Below are positions 58,316 through 64,000 of a stretch of DNA of 64,000 bases, one piece after another. Source of the DNA: Spiroplasma endosymbiont of Poecilobothrus nobilitatus. Its GTDB lineage: Bacteria; Bacillota_I; Bacilli_A; Mycoplasmatales; Mycoplasmataceae. Position 1 is the stretch's first letter. The number at the start of each line of letters is the position of its first letter. A program made the position numbers and the translations under genes. Under the pieces are notes generated by a model. It made no database searches. It saw only the letters and a program-made list of their open reading frames with translations, and had not been told where the DNA came from. The stretch is taken from NCBI RefSeq assembly GCF_964030655.1, contig NZ_OZ034915.1, positions 1 through 64,000 of the forward strand, read 5' to 3'.

Positions 58316-59458
58316 TTTTAATTTTGTAGAAAACTCTTGATGAAATAAAAAAAATCATCAATATGATAACTTTAAAAGAAAATTATATAAACTTTTAATA
58401 TTGTTATTTAACTTTTTTATACGTTAAAATATAATACCGATGATTTTTGGTTTGGCGTTAAACCTTTATGCTGGTATTTTCATTTTCAGAGATTTAAATA
58501 ATTTTGAATGTTCGTGAAACCTAAGCCATGATAATGAATTAAGGATTCTTTAAGATTTGATTGTAATTTACTAATTTTATTTAACTTCCGATAACTAGCA
58601 TCAGGATTTGTACTAGTTTTAGTTGCTAATAAAATAGAATTTGTTTGTTTTGCTACTAATAAATATAATGGTTGCATGTCAGAAATAATAATTGAATTTT
58701 CTTTGATTAATTGTTTATTAATATTTTCAATAATTCACTGTTTTTGTAATCGTTTTGTGTTGGTTGATTTAACATAAATATTATTATTGCTATCAACAGC
58801 CATTTGAATACAACATTTAGTGTTGGTTGAAAATGAATCAAGATGAATTTTTCTTTTATCAAATTTATCTTTAAAATTACCTTTGTGGATTTCTTTAATA
58901 AATGTTTCATCGATTTGAATTTGGCCATTTAACGTTTTAAATTTTAATTGGGTGTTTTCTAATTGTTTTGATTTCATTATTTTTTGGCGATTATATCAAG
59001 CGTTTTTCGGTGATGTTTTAATAAAGTGGGAAATCATTTTACTAGATTGGCCTAATAATGAAATTTGAATCAATAAATTTAACTGTTCATAATTTAAATG
59101 ACTTCAATACGTAAAATGATCACGAAAAGCATCAAAACTAGCACGACATTTTTTGCATAAATATTTTTGTTTTCCTTCAGGATTATGACCATTTTTAACA
59201 CAATAAAAAGATTGACAATTAGGACATTTAATACCTTTATCCCTAAATTTTTGATCAATTTCATTTAAGCGTTTTTGTTTTTTAATTAATTCTGCTTCTT
59301 TTTTGACTTTTTCATGAAATTCTAAAAATTGATCATCTGTTAAACTATTTATTAATTATTCAATTATTTTTTCCATTAATTATTCACCTCTTATATTAAA
59401 AATATACCTAATTTTAGGTATATTTTATAAATATCAAGAGTTTTCTACAAAATTAAAG
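58316..59458 (-). mobile_element. ISa copy 5
   Basis: 1143 bp, same ends as copy 1, 8-bp target duplication AAAATTAC (58308-58315 and 59459-59466). Inserted between the rpsU terminator and the 3' end of guaC. Transposase stopped at codon 7. Confidence 0.93.
58417..59376 (-). pseudogene. ISa transposase, ochre at codon 7
   Basis: The same 319-residue enzyme, complete in length (960 bases), but GAA at codon 7 is TAA (near 59357). The rest, including CPNC...CKKC, IDETFI and ISDMQPLY, is intact and uses TGA as Trp. No in-frame ATG occurs before about residue 108. Confidence 0.87.
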
Positions 59459-59460
59459 AA

Positions 59461-60417
59461 AATTACTATCTTTTAAAATTACATAATAAACTTTTTTAAT
59501 GGCCGAAAGATCTTTACCACCAGCATATGAAATTAATGATTGCAAATCTTCTGTCATTTCACGTAATGTTTCAAAAATGCTGCCACGAATTTCAATTAAC
59601 TCTTTTTTAACTTCAACATAACGTTTTTCACCTTTATTATATTCACTTGCTGATCCAAAATATTCTTTATATTTAATACCATTATTTTTAACTTGTTTCC
59701 CAGGTGATTATTGGTGAGCAGCAAATAAACTACCAATCATGCACATTGTTGCACCCATTCGAATTGATTTCGCAATATCACCATTAACTCGTAATCCACC
59801 ATCTGCAATAATTGGTTTTTAACTACCTTTACTACATCATTTAACAGCCGATAATTGTCATCTACCATTACCAAAACCAGTCTTTAATTTAGTAATACAG
59901 ACTTTTCCGGGCCCAATGCCAACTTTTGTTGCATCAGCGCCTCATTGTTCTAAATCACGAACAGCTTTTGGTTTTCCGACATTACCTACAATAATAAATG
60001 TTTCATGACCTAAATGGCTGCAAATATGTTCAATCATTTTTTTACACTAAAAGCATGACCGTGAGCAATATCAATTGTGATATAGTCAGGTACTAATTGT
60101 TCTTTTTTTAATGTTTCAATTAATGCAAAATCATCTGGTTTAACACCAACTGAAATTGATGTAACCAAGTTTTTACTTTTCATATGTTTAATAAACTTAA
60201 CTTGATCTACGTTAAAACGATGCATGATGTAAAAATAATTTTTTTCTGCTAATTTTTCACATAATTCTTCATTCACTACCGTTGCCATATTTGAAGGTGC
60301 GACAGGTAAATTAAAAGTATGTTTTCCTAATTTAACGGTTGTATCACATTCTTTTCGAGAATTAACAACACATAATTCTGGAATTAATTGAATGTCTTCA
60401 TAATAAAATGATTTCAT
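59461..60417 (-). pseudogene. guaC: GMP reductase, broken
   Basis: Would convert GMP to IMP with NADPH. Start at 60417: [20 protein letters not shown], then [23 protein letters not shown]; after the break GADATKVGIGPGKVCITKL (active-site Cys loop), [17 protein letters not shown] and [15 protein letters not shown], all GuaC. Lesions: one base lost in an A run (60037-60043), TAA at 59819 and TAA at 59708 in place of the Glu of HEESPG. The 3' end abuts ISa copy 5, which may have cut the last residues. Confidence 0.9.
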
Positions 60418-60492
60418 TTTTTTAATTGGTCGTATAAAGAAAATAAGGGGAAAAACACGAGCTTTCTTTTTAAAAAAGAATAAAAAAATATC

Positions 60493-60521
60493 TTGTAATC
60501 ATATTAAAACCGGCATATAAT
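60493..60521 (+). promoter_or_regulatory. Promoter of membrane protein at 60560
   Basis: TTGTAA (60493-60498), 17-base spacer, TATAAT (60516-60521). Confidence 0.75.
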
Positions 60522-60559
60522 TAATTATGTAATTGTAGAAAGGAATAGTGATTATACAA

Positions 60560-61501
60560 ATGATGACAAGAAATTTTGGTTTTACTAGATTTTGAATTGT
60601 GTTGTCAAGTGTTATGGGTATTGCGGGGATGGCAATAGCAGGAGGGGCTTACTTTTATTATTTAGGCCGATATAACAATGGAACTTTTCCCGGTGATATC
60701 AACGCTGCAAATACTTGATTAATGAATTCATATGCTGATTTAACAAGTGTTAAAGTTATACTTTTACTAGTAGTGATTTTTTCATTTTTTACAACAATAA
60801 TTTGTAATATTGGATTGATTCGTTATGCAATTAGCAGTACTGATGCCGAATTATGTGCAAACAAATGAAGTTTAGCCATATTATCGTTATCAATTGGTGG
60901 TTTTTTTGCACCATTTGCATTAACATGATTACCAGATACTGATGTTAAAGCAACAAAAAATTCTCGCGTTGTTATTGTCATTTATTTAGGAACTGCTTGA
61001 TTAGTATCAGCTCTTGCTAGTATTGTTGCAATTATGATTTTTTATAACAAGGCAACAGATAAAACTTGAGTTGGAGACTCAAAACAAAATTTTGCCATTA
61101 TGATGGGAGTTTTATCTGCTGTTAGTGTTTTAAGTTTAATTTTTGTCCCTGGCTTTTATAGTAATAAAGTTGTTGCTAATATGATGGCTGAAGCTTCTTA
61201 TGGAAAATGATTACGTTTCGTTTCAACTGTTTATACTATTTTAGTAACAATAATGTTAGTGATCCAAATTATTACAGCGTTATTAAAACTAATTGAAGCA
61301 TTTGGCCGTATTTTCCAAAAAGGACAAAATGGACTAGCAATTTTTGCTAATATTTTAAACTTTACTGCAACATTAATTGGAACAATCTTTATGATTTATC
61401 TAATTACAAAAGTAATTAAAGGATTATGACGTCGTGAAGATGGTTATATGATTAACATTCCACAATATAAAGCATCTGAACATATGCAACGTCGTTATTA
61501 A
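60560..61501 (+). CDS. Six- to seven-TM membrane protein, unknown function
   Basis: Not recognised. 313 residues, hidden in standard-code tracks by many TGA Trp codons. Hydrophobic segments near residues 8-33, 72-95, 111-133, 149-172, 184-205, 217-245 and 262-285; C-terminal tail positive with RRED and QRRY. Alternating short loops contain TxWL and NKW motifs. It has its own promoter and terminator. GAAAGGAATAG lies upstream of the ATGATG start. A general Spiroplasma membrane protein is the safest call. Confidence 0.72.
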
Positions 61502-61510
61502 TAAGAGTTT

Positions 61511-61546
61511 TAAAATGGATTTTATAACATTAAAATCCATTTTTAT
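61511..61546 (+). terminator. Terminator before the tRNA cluster
   Basis: AAAATGGATTTTA / TAAAATCCATTTTT stem and T run. Confidence 0.88.
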
Positions 61547-61601
61547 TAGTTATTTTAGATAATATAATATTCTTTAAAAAATAAAATTAATAATATTTTA
61601 A

Positions 61602-61630
61602 TTGACAAAAATTATTGTTTTATATAAAAT
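61602..61630 (+). promoter_or_regulatory. tRNA cluster promoter
   Basis: Consensus TTGACA (61602-61607), 17-base spacer, TAAAAT (61625-61630); TATAAA at 61623 is an alternative. 36 bases before tRNA-Val. Confidence 0.8.
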
Positions 61631-61666
61631 TAAAAAGGTTTCAACACAATACTTACATTGTGTCAT

Positions 61667-61742
61667 CGGGTGTTAGCTCAGTTGGGAGAGCGCCTGCCTT
61701 ACAAGCGGGTGGTCAGCGGTTCAAGTCCGTTACACCAGACCA
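61667..61742 (+). tRNA. tRNA-Val (TAC)
   Basis: Cloverleaf with anticodon TAC in CTTACAA, D-arm TAGCTCAG, T-loop TTCAAGT and encoded CCA. The acceptor stem CGGGTGT / ACACCAG has a G-A mismatch at 2:71, unlike the other tRNAs here. Confidence 0.93.
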
Positions 61743-61754
61743 TTAATGATTCCT

Positions 61755-61830
<76 letters not shown>

Positions 61831-61836
61831 TTCTTT

Positions 61837-61920
61837 GGAGGGGTAGTGAAGTGGCCAAACACATCTGACTGTAACTCAGCTCCTTCGGGTTCGGGGGTTC
61901 GAATCCCTCCCCCTCCACCA
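61837..61920 (+). tRNA. tRNA-Tyr (GTA)
   Basis: Class II tRNA with a long variable arm (CTCCTTCGGGTTCGG region), anticodon GTA, acceptor GGAGGGG / CCCCTCC, CCA encoded. 84 bases. Confidence 0.95.
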
Positions 61921-61935
61921 TCTTTATGCATATTT

Positions 61936-62010
61936 TGGGCTATAGCCAAGCGGTAAGGCAAAGGACTTTGACTCCTTCATGCGCTGGTTCAAATCCAGCT
62001 AGCCCAGCCA
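61936..62010 (+). tRNA. tRNA-Gln (TTG)
   Basis: Anticodon TTG in CTTTGAC; acceptor TGGGCTA / TAGCCCA, with the weak U1-A72 pair typical of glutamine tRNAs; CCA encoded. Confidence 0.95.
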
Positions 62011-62014
62011 TTGT

Positions 62015-62090
<76 letters not shown>

Positions 62091-62106
62091 TTTATAAAAA
62101 ATATAT

Positions 62107-62193
62107 GCCCGAGTGGCGGAATAGGTAGACGCAACGGACTTAAAATCCGTCGGTTTTACAACTGTACCGGTTCAAGTCCGGTCTCGGGTACCA
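62107..62193 (+). tRNA. tRNA-Leu (TAA)
   Basis: Class II tRNA, 87 bases, anticodon TAA in CTTAAAA, long variable arm, acceptor GCCCGAG / CTCGGGT, CCA encoded. Confidence 0.95.
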
Positions 62194-62212
62194 TTTATTT
62201 TATTTAAAAAAA

Positions 62213-62242
62213 TTGACATTATGTTAAGAAAGTGGTTATATA
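62213..62242 (+). promoter_or_regulatory. Promoter of tRNA-Gly
   Basis: TTGACA (62213-62218), 18-base spacer, TATATA (62237-62242). It separates tRNA-Gly from the six-tRNA unit. Confidence 0.7.
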
Positions 62243-62277
62243 TTACTGTAGTTTAGTATAAAATTTAAAATTAAAAT

Positions 62278-62351
62278 GCAAGTGTAGTTTAATGGTAGAA
62301 CTTCAGCCTTCCAAGCTGGCTGTGAGGGTTCGATTCCCTTCACTTGCTCCA
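62278..62351 (+). tRNA. tRNA-Gly (TCC)
   Basis: Anticodon TCC in CTTCCAA; acceptor GCAAGTG / CACTTGC, T-loop TTCGATT, CCA encoded. Confidence 0.95.
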
Positions 62352-62358
62352 TGATATT

Positions 62359-62384
62359 AATTGTTAGTTTAACAATTTTTTTTA
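62359..62384 (+). terminator. Terminator after tRNA-Gly
   Basis: AATTGTTA-GTT-TAACAATT stem followed by a run of T. Confidence 0.9.
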
Positions 62385-62430
62385 TGTTAAAATAAAAAGG
62401 CACGGGGCAAAAGAGGAGTTAGTGATTGTT

Positions 62431-63024
62431 ATGAAAGCCATTAAAAATGATAATAAAAAAGAGTCTACTAGTAATTGAAAACATTTACCACCAGAAATGC
62501 AACATGATTTAGAATTTCATGCTTCACGCACAGTATTTTGAAAAAGTTTTTTATTTTTAATCATTGAAGCAGTAGGGCCATTTTTATTATTGTTTTTTTT
62601 AACTTCTCCTGACTTAAGTTTTGCCTACCATTATGATGTTGGTATTGGAATTGGTTTTGGTTTAACAATGGTTTTTAGTGTTTTTTTATTAACTTGTTTA
62701 GGCTTTTATTTTCATTTTCATCAAGCCGACCAGTTTACCTATACTATTGCATTATCTTGAATGTTATATGGAATTTATTTAACTGGATATTGATGAGGAT
62801 GAGATAAGATTTTATATCGTTGCTTAGTATCATTTCTTTTTTTATTAATTGCTATTTTTGTTGGTACATTTATGACCGTATGAATGCGTAATCTTCGTGG
62901 ATATTTTCAAATAAAAAAAGGTAAGAAACAATCGGAACCACCAGTTATCAATGAAAAAGAAAACAATAATTCACCAGTCGATTCATCAGTAACAAAAAAA
63001 AGAACCTTAATTATTTTTTTGTAA
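62431..63024 (+). CDS. Four-TM membrane protein, unknown function
   Basis: Not recognised. 197 residues with TGA as Trp. A charged start (MKAIKNDNKKEST) is followed by about four hydrophobic segments, near residues 37-58, 71-93, 105-122 and 129-152, and a polar cytoplasmic tail (KKGKKQSEPPVINEKENN). AGAGGAG about 15 bases upstream; a GTG at 62422 is possible. The 3' end overlaps the convergent LicA-like gene by 18 bases. Confidence 0.72.
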
Positions 63025-63795
63025 ATTAGTTAATTTTAAATCAATAATTTTTAAGAAAATTTTTTGTTTTGTTTGTTCATACATGTAATTAGCTCAGTAA
63101 ATTCATAGAATGTTTTGGTAATACATTCATGCTACTACTTTTTCTTGTTGTTGTGATGTTAAATTAAAAAGATTAAATCAATAAGTTTGTTCAGCTTTTG
63201 CTGTTAATGTTTCAGAAACAAATGAAGCAATATCAAAAAATTTATCATTTAGCATAGCATATTCAAAATCAATTAAGTAAAGCTTTTGGTTTAAAAAAAC
63301 TAAATTACCACTATTTAAGTCATTGTGGCATAAAACAAGTTCTGTTGGTTGCAATTTTAAATAATTAAGGTTCTTTTCATATGGAGCTAAATTTACCAAT
63401 TGTTTACAAATTGCTGTTTTTAATGTTATTAAAAATTGCTCAGGATTAAATGTTTTAATTTGATTATTTAAATTAATTTTAGTTTCTCATAATTGTTTAA
63501 TTATTGTAGCAACTTGATTTAAGACTTGGTTTGTAAGTTTAACCGTACTAAGTGATTGCAAAGTTGGGTAGTATGGTGTAACCAAAAAGAAATGCTCACC
63601 ATAATAGCCATAATCTACAATTGGTAATGTTAAATCGGCATTTTTAATTTGTTCTAAAACAAAAATTTCATTTTGATGATCAATGAATAAATTAGTAAAA
63701 GGATTACTATAACGGATAAAAAGATTATCAATACTTTGATAATTTTGGTTAGTAATACCTAAATTTAATTTTGTTTTAATTTGGTATTTCATCAT
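63007..63795 (-). CDS. LicA/choline kinase-like phosphotransferase
   Basis: Small-molecule kinase of the aminoglycoside phosphotransferase/choline kinase fold. 262 residues. Catalytic loop LCHNDLNSGNLVF (HxDxxxxN) near residue 158 and the Mg-binding LIDFEYA near 178 are clear; the N-terminal lobe is short. Start at 63795 is chosen because GGAAG lies eight bases upstream; 63810 is possible. Many TGA Trp codons near the end. Likely substrate choline or ethanolamine, by family; not shown by sequence. Divergent from rdgB. Confidence 0.85.
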
Positions 63796-63878
63796 ATTTC
63801 TGACTTCCATTCTGTATGTTATATATTATTAATTTTATTATACAATATATATAGTTAAGAAAAGCGGGGAAATAAAAA

Positions 63879-64000
63879 ATGGATGAAATTTGAATTGCTA
63901 CTAGTAATAAGAACAAAGTACGAGAATTTAAAGAAATGTTTGAAGGTATTAATATAATTGTTAAATCATTATTAGATTTAACATTACCTGTGCCTGAAAT
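63879..64000 (+). CDS. rdgB: RdgB/HAM1 XTP/dITP pyrophosphatase, partial
   Basis: Removes inosine and xanthosine triphosphates from the nucleotide pool. Only the first 40 codons are in the window. MDEIWIATSNKNKVREFKEM carries the SNxxKxxE signature of the family. GCGGGGA lies upstream. The gene continues past the right edge. Confidence 0.88.

Overview
This is a Spiroplasma-type mollicute chromosome segment that starts at the replication origin. TGA is read as tryptophan throughout: DnaA, GyrA, SerS and FtsH only stay open if TGA is Trp. The DNA is very A+T rich and there are no cell-wall genes. The gene order around dnaA is the conserved Firmicute/mollicute one. The genus is an inference from code usage, gene order and the nucleoside transporter and lipoprotein style. 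A citri/chrysopicola/poulsonii-like lineage with many insertion sequences would fit.

Layout. 1-8.5 kb: dnaA, an oriC-like spacer, dnaN, gyrB, gyrA and serS, followed directly by a perfect parS centromere palindrome (8478-8497). 8.5-9.7 kb: first copy of a zinc-ribbon DDE insertion sequence, here called ISa. 9.7-20.6 kb: SRP RNA, tadA, dnaX, recR, tmk, holB, trmN6, tilS, ftsH, hslO and an orphan ABC ATPase. 20.8 kb: an unlisted 36-residue protein with seven cysteines. 21-26.8 kb: a dus pseudogene, lysS, a decayed asnA, ispD and the rpsF-ssb-rpsR operon. 26.8-28.3 kb: rearranged IS3-family debris (the main element is called ISb). 28.3-30.9 kb: an NADH oxidase-like pseudogene, a nitroreductase and rpmE. 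31-42 kb: ISa copy 2, a PotA-like ABC protein without ATPase motifs, nrnA, tdk, ISa copy 3 broken by ISb, prfA, prmC and tsaC. 42-43.5 kb: ISa copy 4. 43.5-47.5 kb: two lineage-specific proteins. 47.8-53.8 kb: a complete BMP/NupABC-type nucleoside importer operon. 54-57 kb: ISb nested inside ISb. 57-60.4 kb: rpsU, ISa copy 5 and broken guaC. 61.6-62.4 kb: seven tRNA genes. The window ends in a LicA-like kinase and rdgB.

How it works together. The left half is housekeeping: replication initiation and clamp loading, topology, tRNA charging and editing, quality-control proteolysis. Purine supply appears to depend on import (nucleoside ABC operon), while guaC is decayed. asnA, the NADH oxidase-like gene and dus are also broken, so the genome is being reduced while insertion sequences spread. 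All five ISa copies carry different lesions, and two ISb copies share the same orfA lesions, which points to movement in trans.

Most interesting novelty: a 108-bp miniature inverted-repeat element present three times (30344-30451, 43394-43501, 57930-58037). Each copy is exactly 108 bp, has imperfect inverted ends beginning GGGYGARTAAA, is flanked by its own 8-bp direct repeat, and lies just upstream of a promoter (rpmE, a hypothetical gene, rpsU). One copy landed on the stop codon of the nitroreductase gene and now encodes its last 11 residues.
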